Assembly (NCBI RefSeq): GCF_003144195.1
Contig: NW_020290007.1
Span: 67,556-131,555, forward strand
Source of the DNA: Ceraceosorus guamensis
Lineage: Eukaryota > Basidiomycota > Exobasidiomycetes > Ceraceosorales > Ceraceosoraceae
Length of the DNA stretch: 64,000 bases
Reading direction: 5' to 3'
The notes beneath the pieces are model-generated. The model was not told where the DNA came from. It saw only the letters and a list, made by a program, of their open reading frames with translations, and did no database searches. A program made the translations under genes and the position numbers. How positions within the stretch are numbered: position 1 is the first letter of the stretch; each line of letters starts with the position of its first letter. Below, piece by piece: positions 33,710-45,555 of the stretch.

Positions 33710-34722
33710 ATGAGCGCATCCTTTCTCTCGTCCTACTCTGCACCGCGACCATTGCTTGAAGAAGTGACGACCCCACAACATCACGACTTGACGAATCCTA
33801 CGAATCCAGACTGCGAAGCTTTGCTCTCGCGCTCGCGCTCGCACTGCGCAGCTCCGGCTCCACCAACCTTGGCGCATACATCTCACACCCTCACCACTTT
33901 GCACTGTCGGGGAGGCTCACTTCCACAAAGCAGCAGCATGGCCAATCTCAGTCTCACGACTCTGGTGGAGCTCGCGCTGCTCACAGATGCGACCATGGCG
34001 ATCGGCGTTCGCGTGCCATCTCTGAGCACACACCCGGTCGAAGAACAGCTGGAAATCTTGCGGCAGATCCACGTTCCGCCTCGAGAATCCTCAAGGCAAC
34101 ACCTCTCCTTCTCTCGCAGAGCGTCTTTGTCGGGTCAAGAGGTGCGTGCAAGCAGCGTGACACTGCTCCGAAGACACAATTCAGTCCGAAGCCCTTGCTG
34201 ATTTGACCCATGATGATGTGTCGCTGCTTGATTCCTCAGTTCGATCGCGAAACTTGGCAGCCGTTTCATCTCGAAAGAGTGCCCGAGATGGATGAAGACG
34301 TAGAGACGACTGTCAAGCCAGGAGCTCGAAAGCTCTACGAAGAATGCGACCTCGACGAGAGCAAATGCACCCCGTGTGGCGCTTCTTCCATCAAGCACAA
34401 GCTTAGACTGGGCACTCGACGCTTGCTCGTGAGCAAAGCGGATGTGCAAAAGGTGCTTCAAAGGCTGCGACTCGAAGTCGGTACGTTGGGGCAACGATGC
34501 GTGCGGAACAAGTCGACCTCAGTGGGCGGCGTGCAAGAGGACACGATTCGAGCACGAGAAGCTACGTTGGCTGCTATCGAGCGTGCTCATCAGAGCATCG
34601 CGCCATTCGTACTTCCGGGATCCATGAGCTCGAGCAGCATCAGCAACGTCTTTGAACAGCTTAGACGCGATCTGGATGGTCAAGCACCTGCTCAGTTGCC
34701 CAGGTCCCAACACGGCATCTGA
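33710..34722 (+). CDS. Unrecognised protein, two exons
   Basis: Exons 33710-34141 and 34240-34722 are joined in phase 0 across a 98-nt GTGCGT...CAG intron and encode 304 residues. I do not recognise a family. The first half is Ser/Pro/His-rich with a hydrophobic stretch (LSLTTLVELALLTDATMAIGV) and a helical segment (VEEQLEILRQIHVPP). The second half has FDRETWQPFHLERVPEMDED, a CTPCGASS pair of cysteines, and a predicted helical region (SKADVQKVLQRLRLEVG; EATLAAIERAHQSIAPF). It is convergent with the flavoprotein gene. An intron consistent with its neighbours and amphipathic helices favour a real gene. An upstream ATG in the same frame at 33617 is possible. Confidence 0.55.
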
Positions 34723-35165
34723 GAGCGCTTCGGCGTCAGCGGCTCTTTTCGTAAAACATTGCTGACCAAGTCTTCACTTCTGAGTAAGTCTGTCAATGAA
34801 GAGGCTGCGGAAGTGGGGTGACAGTGCACGAGTGGAATGCATCCCTTACATTGTGCGCCTCCAGCCTTCTATTCAGGACCTGCGATCGAAATCCTACAAA
34901 TATCGCAAAGGCTGGATCACCGAGTCCCAGGACCACCCATACGCAGACATGCCTGTCACTACCTACCTCCATGCCTCGACGGTCTTCTTCTTTTGAAACC
35001 CATGTAGAGATGCTCGACTCTGCACTCTCTGCGCTGCATCACGACTCTTTGTAGAAATGCCATTTTGCAACGGGTAACAAAGACTTTAGCGTGATGCCAA
35101 CGCCTGACGAAACGGGCGTGGCACCGACTCTGTTATGCTCTCGTGGTGCAAATTTAGCCAGGCAA
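34723..35165. other. Convergent 3' interval
   Basis: About 440 bp between two stops. Nothing recognisable. Confidence 0.45.
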
Positions 35166-38131
35166 CTAGACTTCGACTGGCAGCGTCTCGAAGCCGAAGT
35201 GAGTGAATCCAAGGTGTGAGGCGTGATCACTTCCGCGCGACTCCGTGCCCACGTCCGCTTTGCTGCCAATCGTGCTCTTTCTGTCTTGGGATGGGAGGAC
35301 AGTGCCGGACAATAATGCTGGGCTCGGTGGAATGCCGAGAGAGAGCTCTCCAAGACGCACAGCAACCCTCTCCGCTGCTTCTCGCATACCGCCAAGATTT
35401 CCAGCTGCAGGTCCGATCTGTAGCCCAGCAAGCGCACCGACGACTTTCAGGGATGAGGTGTTGGGAGAGTGTGCGAATGTTTGTGAGGATGGACGAGGAG
35501 AGAAGGTGCAAGATTTCGGGGGATTCGCTCGCACTCACAGAACAGTGGCACTTCTCTGCCCCACTGCAAGCTGTCCGTCAGACACGGCAAGCCTCCCGCT
35601 TCGGGCAAAGGATTCGCCAGCGCAAATGCCTTGGCAAATGGTAGAGCAGAGAAGCCCTGCTGACTTCCCGTCGCACAGACCATAAACGCGGCTCGTACGC
35701 GGTGCATTTGCACCTCTGGCTCTTTGTGAAGCTCGCAAGCGTCGCACTTCTTGCGAGGAAGTGGCATTTTGGTGCAGAGCTTGAGATCCCACTGACCATA
35801 TTGCTTGTCATAGACTGCATCGTCCACCTTAGTGTGCGTGCGAATCGTCACCTTGCCTTGCTGCTCCAGAGCGCGCAATCGAGCCGCCCAGGGTGGTGTT
35901 ATCGAGCCTCCTTGACGCGCACATCGCACCATGGCCAACCGTGTAGCTGCATCTTCCTCTTGAAAGAAACGCATCTGGATAAGCAGCGCGACGATCAGAA
36001 AATATGACCCATCTTCCGCTGTAGCAGAGGATGCCCTCCTCTTACTTTTGCAAGATTCGCATATCTGCCCATCCATTCCAAGCCAATGTCAAAAGGCTTG
36101 ACTGGGAGCGCAGGCGGTGTCATGATCAGTGTGCAGATCGCGCAGTAATCTGCGTACACCGAAGCGTTTTACGAACCCTTCATGTGGCCCCTCATGATGA
36201 CCTCGACGTGGTCAAAGCCGCGACGAAGCGCGAGATCGGCCGTTTGTCTGGGGAAGTATGCAGCATCGGGGCAGCGTGACATGAGCTTGCTGCGCTGTCG
36301 ACTCGATTTCAGACCGAACGGAAGGTCTTGGACTCACGCAGTGGTCAGCCCGCCCCCGACGATCACGCAAGTCTTGCCTCGCACTTTGGAGGCTGCAGGA
36401 GGGAATTGGTACGAGGGGTTGAAGATGGCACTTGAATGACACCAGCCATCTCCAGCGCATGACGGCGACTGGGGGCGCGTGATGAATTGCGGTAGAGCTG
36501 GACCACCAGCCATTCCCAATGCGCAGACGACTGGTCGCGAAACCCATCAGTGAGGGTCAGCTTGCCTGAAAAATGTCAAAGCACGAAGCCCCCCTCGCAT
36601 TTGCTCACCAGCTTTAGAGCCCAATTGAGAGCCGTCTTCAGTCTTGATGCAAAATCCTTGCATGTGGTCCCAGCCCTCGACGTGGAGTTCTCCCCAATGC
36701 AGCTCGGACACCTCACCTTTAGCCAAGGTGATTGGTGATGATGCATTCGTTTGAGCTTTAGAAGCTGAATCAACGCCGCCATGAGGGTGGCCATTGTCGC
36801 CTTTCCAAACTTTGTGCGCGTCGCGCCATTCCCCATCCAGGCCATATCTTTCGACCACCTCCTGCTGCACGAAGCTGCAAGAGAGTTGGGCAGCAATGTC
36901 AGTAGTCGCAGCAATGCTCGCTTCATGCTGCCATGTCTGCACTCACTCTCGAAAGAGCTTGGTGGATGGCACGTGATAGTCCTTGCGGTCGCGCTCGTTG
37001 ACTGCTGGACCGATGTCGCGCAGCATCCTAGCATAGCCCGCTGTCGCATCTATGCCTTGTGCACTCGTCGCGTCGATGGCAGCAGGCTGACCTGCAGAAT
37101 GAGCTTTGCCTTGCCTCTTTTGCCTGCTCTTGATGCGATGCTTCGAAATCTCCTTGCCCACACAATTTGCAATCTCTCTCAAGCTGTAGCCTGGCGGAGC
37201 GACGTGCCGATGATGATGCTCGGCGCGCAAGCTCTCTGCAGTCTCTCCGTCTTGCCTTCTGCGCTGCCTTCGTTCGGCACGAGAGGGTTTTGTCAGGCTG
37301 CCGGATGCGTTGTGGTCGGCGTCGGGGCATGACGCGCATCCGTGTCTCTCGGCAAAGGCCAGCAAAGCATCCAAATCTGCTGGTGCAGGGTGAAAAAATA
37401 GCGGCGATCGAAGGTGTTCGAGCTGCAATGCTCGGAAAGCGTTGTCCCACTGCTTCATCCAACCGCCCAGGCGATCGATGACGAGAATGCGCATCAAACC
37501 TTGACACTCGCAATCTCGATCATCATCACCATCCGTATCAGCAGCAGCAGCAGCTGCTGCTGCTGCCCTGCTTCCGTAGCCCGACTTGTCGTCTGCGGTG
37601 CTGATCACTCGCTCAGAGCCACGGGCGCGCGTCTTGATGGTGCGTGCGCGCGAGATGTTACCAGCTTTGCCAGACTTTTTGAGCCAATGCAAGTGGCGAT
37701 GCTCGTCTTCCGTATAGATGGCGCTGTGATGGGGGAGGCGAAGAGCGGGTCAGTTGGAGCGACGAGGGACCTTGGGCTCCGTGGCACCGGCCCTACCCAC
37801 GCTGGACGTTCTTCCAGCAACCTTGCGACTAGCGCTAGCGACGCGGGTCCCTGTGTGGTTGAAAGCGTGAGCATCGTACGGGAAGGCAGTGCTGAAAGGG
37901 CAAGATGCCTGATTGCTTACTCACTGCGCCGATGACGATGAGATCGAAGAATGCATGCTCAGGAAGCGTCATTGGAGAAGCGGTGGCTGGGTCGCGCCTG
38001 CAAAGAGGTACTGAGCTCGAGGCTAAGGGAAACGAGGGAGGTGGAGTCGAGGCAGAAGGCTCAAGGCCGTCGTCTTCAGACACAGCGATGCTCAACTCTG
38101 TCGGGGTGAGTCGATGAGGGCGAAGCGTCAT
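35166..38131 (-). CDS. FAD/NAD(P)-binding flavoprotein, SidA-like monooxygenase fold
   Basis: Nine exons: 37925-38131, 37801-37850, 36947-37723, 36609-36874, 36338-36530, 36177-36247, 36046-36101, 35539-35974 and 35166-35443, giving 777 residues in one frame. The FAD Rossmann motif DLIVIGAGPASLALVARLLEE is at about 62-82. Then comes VIDRLGGWMKQWDNAFRALQ with HLRSPLFFHP, a second dinucleotide motif CVIVGGGLTTAQTADLALRRG near 485, MRGHMKVKPFDIGLEWMGRY, and a C-terminal GALAGLQIGPAAGNLGGM. This order matches fungal flavoproteins related to ornithine/lysine N-monooxygenases. The substrate is unknown, and no siderophore synthetase lies nearby. A poly-Ala tract (about 9 residues) and an Arg/Lys-rich linker interrupt the FAD half. 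One donor is GTTCGT, weaker than the others. Confidence 0.82.
37539..37565. repeat. (CAG)5(CTG)4 inverted triplet repeat
   Basis: Five CAG units (37539-37553) run directly into four CTG units (37554-37565), forming a nearly perfect self-complementary block. Read on the minus strand it encodes the poly-Ala run of the flavoprotein. Confidence 0.85.
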
Positions 38132-39746
38132 GGTGGAAGGGGAGCCAAGGCGGAGGAAATCACAGCAAAAGGGCGCCCACTTGATGCCTCCTCAGAGCGC
38201 ACGGTGTGATCCTTACCACTGAGGCGGCTATCAGGCCTTTGCGATGCTCTGGGAGTGGATCAGCTCCCGCGCAGATCTCAGCATCTTTATTGACACGATG
38301 TGCAGCCTGCACCCCCCAGAAGAGATTGAGACCGAGACATAGGCTTGACAGCCAGCAATGCTCGACCGCTGGCGCCCATGCAGAGCACCGTGAGCGCTGT
38401 GTAATTGACTACGCGGCATGATGACCCGCGATGTTGAGCTTGGTGACAGACGACCAGCCACTCACTGCTTGCTTGCTTGCGAGCAGCAGGCAGCAGGCAG
38501 CAGGCAGCGATGTGTGACGCAGGATGCCTGTCTGTCTACACGCGCTTGAGGATGGCCGCCTCTCACGTACCCCATCTCGATCGTGTCTGCATCAGCATAT
38601 ACGTCGACAAGGTGAGATAAGATGAGCGAGTACCTTCGTGGTCAAGGCCCACCGTCGAGTAGGCGCTGTATGCATGCTGCTGGACGGAATCGAGAATGGC
38701 GACAGGTGAACGTCCCGGCAGTCTGGCTGCTTTGCATCTCCATGGCAGCATCACCAAGGCTTCCATCAACGCAGCTTGAGTCGCAGTTGTGACTGGAGGC
38801 GTAGCAAAACCAGCAGGTCATCCGGCCCTCTGTAGCGGGTACCTCATCAGTTACCAAAGCTTGACTATGCGCGAATCAGCATCGATCGCGTGGTGGGCCT
38901 ATGCCTATTCCGGGCCTCGTTCCTGCCAGACGCACGTGATCTGATATATGGGTGGTCGTCTTGAATTCAAAACCACGATTCGTGATTTGTGTAAAGCGTG
39001 CCTCAAAGCTCGAACCGTAGATGCTTGCTGATGCGTCTATCTTCGCTATCACCGCTTTTTGAATAGGTCTCGCCGGGAACAGATGGCGCGTGGGAGCAGG
39101 TCATTCACGAATTCGACGCATCCATCTTCATCGGTCAGGTCATCTTAATCAAATCTACGCGTGCCTGACCGCTCACGCATGCGCGAGCGTTGATTTCAGC
39201 CGCGTTGGATCACTCTCTGACTCCGCATGCACCATAGCACACTCACTTTGAACCACGTGGCTCGTCGGACCGATCGTTCGGTCTCTACCGCACGAGTGCC
39301 AACGCGCGGGCACGCCCGGCCGGCGCGCATGATATATATGGTGTGCACGCGCACAAGGCACGCGCTGCCAAACCACGCACCAGCGGCGGCAGCAGCAGCG
39401 ACCAAACAGGTGAGCGCGATCTCAAATTCCAGCTTCTTGTCGCCGCGGGCGAGATTCCTCAGGTCAGTGTGGTTATACACGCGCGAGTCAAGACGAAGAC
39501 GAGGGAGGTAGCACAATCAAGAATCCAATTGGTATTGGTCCATCCACTCATCAGATTCGCAATTCAACGCACGTGTGACCGCGACTACATCACCCCTCGC
39601 TCCTAGAGTCGACACTCAAGACTCCTCGCGCCGTCACTCTACACTTTTCAAACCACGGCTTTGACGCGACAACTTGGCAATCCGCACCGAAACCTAGATC
39701 CTATCGCGTCGCACGGGCACGGGCACGGGTCCACAATCGCTTCATC
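38132..39746. other. Divergent interval, flavoprotein / Qcr9 (1.6 kb)
   Basis: No gene was recognised. It contains GCTTGCTTGCTTGC and a 7-bp tandem (AGCAGGC about three times) near 38466-38505, variants of the intergenic motif at 38971-38990, a short TA run at 39329-39338, CCAAT boxes at 39525-39538, and three GGGCAC units at about 39709-39728 just before the Qcr9 start. Confidence 0.55.
39525..39538. promoter_or_regulatory. CCAAT-box cluster upstream of Qcr9
   Basis: CCAATTGG (39525-39532) contains a CCAAT on each strand, and a further ATTGG follows at 39534-39538. It lies about 210 bp upstream of the Qcr9 ATG. CCAAT is bound by the Hap2/3/5 (NF-Y) complex, which controls respiratory-chain genes in many fungi. 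Binding here is an inference. Confidence 0.45.
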
Positions 39747-40534
39747 ATGGCTTCCTTTTCCAGCGCCATTTACAACACGCTATTCAAGCGAAACTCGGTC
39801 TAGTGCGTTTGCTGGCTCATCAGCTTGGCCCTTTCCATCATCAACGCCCTTCTCGCATGCGGATCCCACTGACCAGTGCACTTCCTCACGTTTTTGCTCT
39901 CTCCCCCCTCACTCTTTCAGCGTGACCTCCATTTTTGCAGGCGCTTTCGTGTTCGGAATCGCCTTTGACGCTGGCACACAAAGGCTCTGGGACGCCCACA
40001 ACAGAGGAGTGAGTCTACTTCGCCCTAGCTTGATGGATGCTTCTCAATTTTGAGAGGTCTCGCGCTGCTGCTGCTGGAAGGCCAGGGGCATTCAGATGCT
40101 CGTATCGCGTGCAAAGTTCCTGATTGAGCAAGGTACTGCGGCTGCCTGATCAGGTGCTCGATGCAGGTTCGACCAAGCTCTGGCACAGCACGCGCGAGGA
40201 ACGAGGGGATCAAATTGAGGATGCCAGTCCGGCGGCCAAGGCTGCTTTCTGCATCAAGCCCTCGTCGACGCTACGAGAGCATCATTAGTGATGGTCATCA
40301 CAAAGCCGCACTTGTGCTTCTTCCTTTGACCTTTTTCTGCGTGTTTACGATCATTGCTGTGCTGCTTGCTGACGTCATGTACTTCTCTGCATTTCCCTTT
40401 TTGCAGAAGCAATGGAAGGACATTCGGTGCGTCAGATTCGATCAAGGGAAGCAATAGCATGTTTGGTCCAAGCTGACCCCTTCGCTGCTTTTGATGTTTG
40501 CAGTGACAAAGTCGCTCCTTCGGATGGCGAGTAA
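39747..40534 (+). CDS. QCR9: Cytochrome bc1 complex subunit 9 (Qcr9)
   Basis: Four exons, 39747-39802, 39921-40008, 40407-40426 and 40504-40534, encode 64 residues, the usual size for this subunit. The start MASFSSAIYNTLFKRNSVYV leads into one membrane helix (TSIFAGAFVFGIAFDAG), then TQRLWDAHNRGKQWKDIRDK, the family pattern. Qcr9 is a small inner-membrane subunit of respiratory complex III, near the Rieske protein. The third exon is only 20 nt. The second intron is 398 nt, several times longer than most others in the window. It is convergent with the Zn2Cys6 gene. Confidence 0.93.
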
Positions 40535-40788
40535 TTAGCGGATCTGGAAAGGAGACCAAAGGCCCTATTCCACACCGTCATTGAATACGATACGTCGCAC
40601 ACGCAAATTGAACTGCGCGTCTTTGGACATGCAGGTCTCATGGCAAAGCCAGAACCTTCTCCTCGCCTTGGAAGTATACATGCGCCGTTGGGTCTTTGGA
40701 GTCTTGTTACACGCCGCATTCGGTACATCAGGCGAGCAGCGGCGCGTAAAGGGTATTGGGGACATATATATATTGCAGTACAACGGCA

Positions 40789-43700
40789 TCATTGGCCAGT
40801 AGAGATGCCGGACCAAGGCGAATCGGCAGCATCGTCGAAGCCGAGCAGGGGGTCGAATCCGAGCGGAGCGTCCATTGCAGAGGGCACTGCATTATTTTGG
40901 AAGTCCATGGTATCTGAAACGCCAGCTTCTGGGAGCGCCCCGCCAGCTACTTGTGGTCCAGCTGCTGTTGTCGACAGGCTTTGCAAACCGAAGGGGGAGG
41001 CCAGAAGAGCTTTGCTTGCAGCTAGACAATTGCTCACTTCCTCTTGCATAGGGATGGTTATAGCCCACGAGTCCGACATGGCTTTCAAGGTCTCGTGCGC
41101 TTCTCGCACCCGTTGCCAAATCCTCTCCAGTCGCTGAAGACGAGAGCCGCCAGATATGACGCTTTGACCGGCGGCGCCCGTCAAGTCGCTTCCGTGATGA
41201 CCTCCATTGAATTGGCCGTCTTGCTTAACAGCAGGGCTCAGGGCGGCTGCTCCCTGCCCGGAAAGCAACAGATCTCGGGAGTACGATGCCGGCATTTGAC
41301 CTTGTTGAGGTCTGCGAGGGGGTGTGTTCGAGTCGTCGTTCTCCTCTGTGTCCCCTTCGCCATCAGGTGTGCCGCTGATTGCCAGCGCTTGCATGAGACA
41401 GACGAAAGAGATGAGGACGAAGGAACAGGCTCCAAAGGGATTCGGTTGAGGGTCTTTGCCTGCATGCCTTGATATTTCGAGCAAGCGTTTGGAAGCGTGG
41501 ACGCAGCGATCGAGACTGAGGCGCGGCAAGAATGGTCCACGTTGGTACAGCTCCTGGGTAGACGACGACGCTGGTCCTATCTGCTGCAAATTCGCACCTC
41601 CTGATGGATCGTCGAAGACGTCTGGCATCGGCACCTGGCACGCGGCCATTGAGTCTGTGGAGTCGTTGACGCTATTCAAAAAGCACAATTTGCGCTCAAA
41701 CAGCTGTAGCAGGCCGTGGGTGTGTCAGCGAGGTTCAAGATGATCGCTGTTCGCCACACGAGAAGTCTGCAACGCACGCTTGCTCCCTGGAAGGCTTGTC
41801 CAATGCTGTAATGGAAGACAGGTGTGCAGGACACATCCGTTGGGTTATCTGCGCTGCGAGAGCACCCCTTTGAAACGCGAGCGACTTACTGTAGTGTTAG
41901 GGAAGAGGTGTAAAGCTGTATTGCAGCACTGCTCTTCAGATACGCAACGAGACCATCCTCCACCTCTTCGGCAGAAGCGTTTTGACGCGCCCCTGAGCTT
42001 TGTCGAGAGTGGTTGATCGCACCTCCCAGGTCCGCGCCTGGCTCCTCAATGGCTTTGATCTGTTCTTGGAGGCTGGCGTCGATCTCTTGCATGGACTGCA
42101 GGATGTCCTGCTTCGTGGCGATGGTCGGCAAGCTGGAAAATGCTGCAGGGATGACCTTTGTCGGCCCCCCGCTAGCCGAAGCAGGAGTGTTTGCACTCAG
42201 CGGTGACCCAGCTACCGCGTTAGCTGGTGAGGCAGGCAGCGTCACTCCACCTGGCCCCGACGTTTCGACCTCGGCCAGATTCTCTTCTTGCAACCGCGAA
42301 AGCGCCAACACTCGATCTTGCACAAGCAGAAGGGCCTGCAAAGAGCGCACATTGCTAGCCCAAGCTGAGGCGTCTCTGCATGCTGGCATGTCGGTGCGGA
42401 CGCGCGGATCGTCTGCTCGGATTGTTGGGGTACGAGCCGTGTTATACCTGCATGAAGAAGCGTAGGTCAACATCCAAGCCTGTAGCCTCGGTGCTAGTGT
42501 GACAGATCGACTCACGCGCTCCACATCACTAGGCTCCACACAGTCCACCACACCCTGCGTTTCATCTGTCCTATCTCTCCAGGCTCGACGCCAGCAAAGT
42601 AGTGCTTTGCAGCGCCTTCAGCCCCAAGCCCTATTTGAGGTCCGGGTGTGCCGGAGCCCGTGTAAGAGGCTGATAGCACCTGGTGATAGCCTTTTGACAT
42701 AGCCAACCCTAGCGCTTGATCGGCTTTCAGTCGCGCTTTCAGTGCCCTTCCTGAGCCATACTGTCGATGACGCGGGAGCAAGTCGGCAACAAACGATGAG
42801 TTGACAGCGAAAGGTCCAGAACCGACGTTTCATGACTCACCTCGTAGATGGCCAAGGTGCAAAGCGACTGACAGACCTCGAGCGTGAGCGCCTCCTTCGT
42901 CATTTGATCCTCATCTCCCTCTAGCCGCTCCAAGATGCTGTCGATCCCTTCAGTAGCTTTGCGCTCCCACCAGCTTGTGAGGCCTCGCAAACGGGCATGC
43001 TTCTCTGCGCTGCCAAAATTAAGTCCATGTTGTCCGCTTGTGGGGACCGCAAAGGGTTGTTGCATAGACGAGGACTCTCCTCTCAGCAAGGGCAACAGAG
43101 CTCGGAGGGCATGCAAAAAAGGAGAAGAGGCTGGCATTGAGCCGCTGAGCACGGGAGTGAGCCTAGCGGGCGAGACGAAGACCGGAATGAAGCGGTATAG
43201 ATATCGGTAGTAGTCTGCGAGCAGAGACTGTGCCCCTTCGCCCTCATCGGACTGAGCCAACGTCATAGGCATCGAGTGCGTTGCCGAAGGTTGCCCTCGC
43301 GCTTGATGAGCAGATTCACCTCCAAAGAGCGGGGCAAGGCCAGAGTTCGCAGCAGCAGCTTGGGGCTGATCTTGCCATGACATGTTGGAATGCGAGCCGC
43401 CTTGGTGCGGCATGCTGCCTTGCGCAATGGTAGGATACTGTCCAGTCTGCTGGTCCGGTGCTCCATACGTGGCTGACATTGAGCTGAGTAGCTGCTCCAG
43501 CTCCTCGTTGCCCATCGTGCCTTCATTGCCGCTCCAAGCTGAGGGTCCCGCTACGTCTTGCCCATCAAAATTCATGTCAGTCTGGAATGGCCGAAGCTGC
43601 GGAACCTGTCCCGGCACTCGAACATCGCTGGGTAGGTCTGATAATGCGAAAAGCTGCTCCAAATGCGACTCGAGGGAATTTGCCGCTGACGGGTCGAGTG

Positions 43701-44299
43701 CAAAAGTGATGTGCGTTAGTGGCGGAAGTTTGGCGTACTGCATCCACTCTCCAGTGCCAGTGACTCACTGGATGATGGAGCCTGTTTTGGCTTCGGCTTG
43801 CCGCCACGCCTGCTGATCGTGTATATGCAGTCATCGATTCGCCCCCTAGCTATGCAAGCAGCGCAAGGGCATTTGCCATTGCAGCGCGACTTCCTAAAGG
43901 CAGTGACAGCAGGATCGGACGCCCCATCACGAAGGTGGCATCATCAGCATGCAGCACACGAGACGTGCTCCCATTTGAATGCGAGATTCGTCTGCTCTGC
44001 TCCACTCTCTCGCTTCCTTTGATCGTCACTCACCTCGACCGGCAGAAAGTGCAGGCAGCTTTGGCTGGAGGTTGGGCCACCTTGCTCTCCTTCTCCCTCC
44101 TTTCCGCTTTATTCTCCTTCGACTCTCGCACAGGGCCAATGTTTGATTTGGCCTTGCTCTCCTCCTCCTCATCCGCCACATCCTCCATCTTCACTTTGTT
44201 GGTGGTGTCGCCTACTGAGCAAGATGGTGATGTGGACGCTGATCGATTGGGTCCATCGGGAGAACGTGACGGGCCGGCTTGTTCTGGAGCTTGTTGCAT
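40789..44299 (-). CDS. Zn2Cys6 fungal transcription factor
   Basis: Seven exons: 44034-44299, 43769-43893, 42841-43685, 42516-42760, 41890-42447, 41778-41805 and 40789-41703, giving 993 residues. The DNA-binding domain is assembled across the first intron: CTFCRSRKSRCNGKCPCAACIARGRIDDC with a following basic linker (SRRGGKPKPK). The Cys spacing fits a Zn2Cys6 binuclear cluster, with one extra Cys in the loop (GKCPC). Upstream lies an acidic, Lys-rich N-terminus. The centre resembles the fungal-specific transcription factor domain (LLADYYRYLYRFIPVFVSP; MKRRVWWTVWSLVMWSAYNTARTPTI). The 28-nt sixth exon is supported by phase agreement on both sides. Targets cannot be read from the sequence. Confidence 0.87.
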
Positions 44300-45555
44300 T
44301 GTCGTGTCTCGCTGCGCATCCGAGAGATCTCTGTTCTGTGCAGGCTCGATGCTCCAGAGTCTGAATTTGCGCCTCGCTTGGAGACGATTTTGTGTTACGA
44401 GTCACGAGTGCTTGCTGTCGGACGCAGGAGACGAGTGGAGGTGTCCTGAGGCTAGACAAGGATAGCTGGAGTGCAGAGCGGGCATGCAAGACAACTTGTC
44501 AAAACGGCAACCTCCTTGCGGATCGGATGGCGGGCATGAGCTTGGTGCGTGGTGATGCAAGCTGCAAAGCGGCAGTTTTGATATGATCGTCAGTCTGTGT
44601 ATCTGTAGTAGTAATAGTCACGAGTGTCACTCTCGAATCAGTGCATGCATGGGATGTGGGATGCAAGCTGCTCGCAATTCGACTCATGCAAGAGTTGAGT
44701 CTCTAGTCTTTCGCTCGTCTCGCGCGACTCCGCAAAGGTGATGATGAGATTCGATGGTAAATTGTGAAATGCGCGTGTAGACACCGCGGTACCACTGATG
44801 CTTGTGCCGCGATCCATGCAACTACTCATGGCTCGCGACGCGCCCGGGCGCGAGATCTCGGCCCGCGGTGCCTATTCGTGAGTCGCTGTCGAATGAACGC
44901 ATCACATGCTCGTGATTCACGCATTCAGATTGATGCACATAGGTCTTGATGCGTGATCCGTATTCACATTCTTGTTTCAGATCACTTAAACGTGCACCGT
45001 TCGGAACCCTCGCAATTCGAGCCGCAACCCCCCAGCTTTCGAGTTCAGTTTGTGAGACGGCAAGCCCAACTATATTCATCCACGAATTATAAGAGGTGCT
45101 GGCGAGATTTACTGATGGGAAGCCCCACGCGAGACGGACGCGTAGATATATATATATATATATACGGGCGCTTGATCAAGGCGCAGCTATAGGAGAGCCA
45201 GTCACGCGCGCAGATTGGTCAGCCTGCATGAGCGGCGCCCGCTTGGGGGGGCTTTGCGCGCAATCGCGTGCGCCAGCAGACAAGAGGGTCCGCGATGAAA
45301 TATGGGGCGCTTATTGTCTTATTGTAGCAGATCGCACACGCGTAACGCTGATCCGCAATGCATTCATTCGAGTCGTGAAAATCGTCAGGAAGCGCGTTAC
45401 GTACATGCAGAGTCGAACGTCAAGTGTGTGACCAGCAGCGCGCGATGTCCGTCGAAACAGAGCAACAGGGCACGCACCACGCCTCCAAGTCGCTGCTAAG
45501 ACACCGAGCGCCAAAATACCATCCTACCAATCAAAAGTGTTGCAATGGAGACGGC
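44300..45555. other. Intergenic interval, Zn2Cys6 gene / sedolisin
   Basis: About 1.25 kb. It includes two exact AGTCACGAGT copies (44400-44409, 44616-44625), related CGTGA elements near 44877-44920, and a TA dinucleotide tract at about 45146-45166. No gene was recognised. Confidence 0.55.
45146..45166. repeat. (TA)n tract
   Basis: About ten TA units (GATATATATA...TACGG) in an intergenic stretch 3' of the sedolisin gene. Shorter TA runs occur near 39330, 40764 and 63189. Confidence 0.85.
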
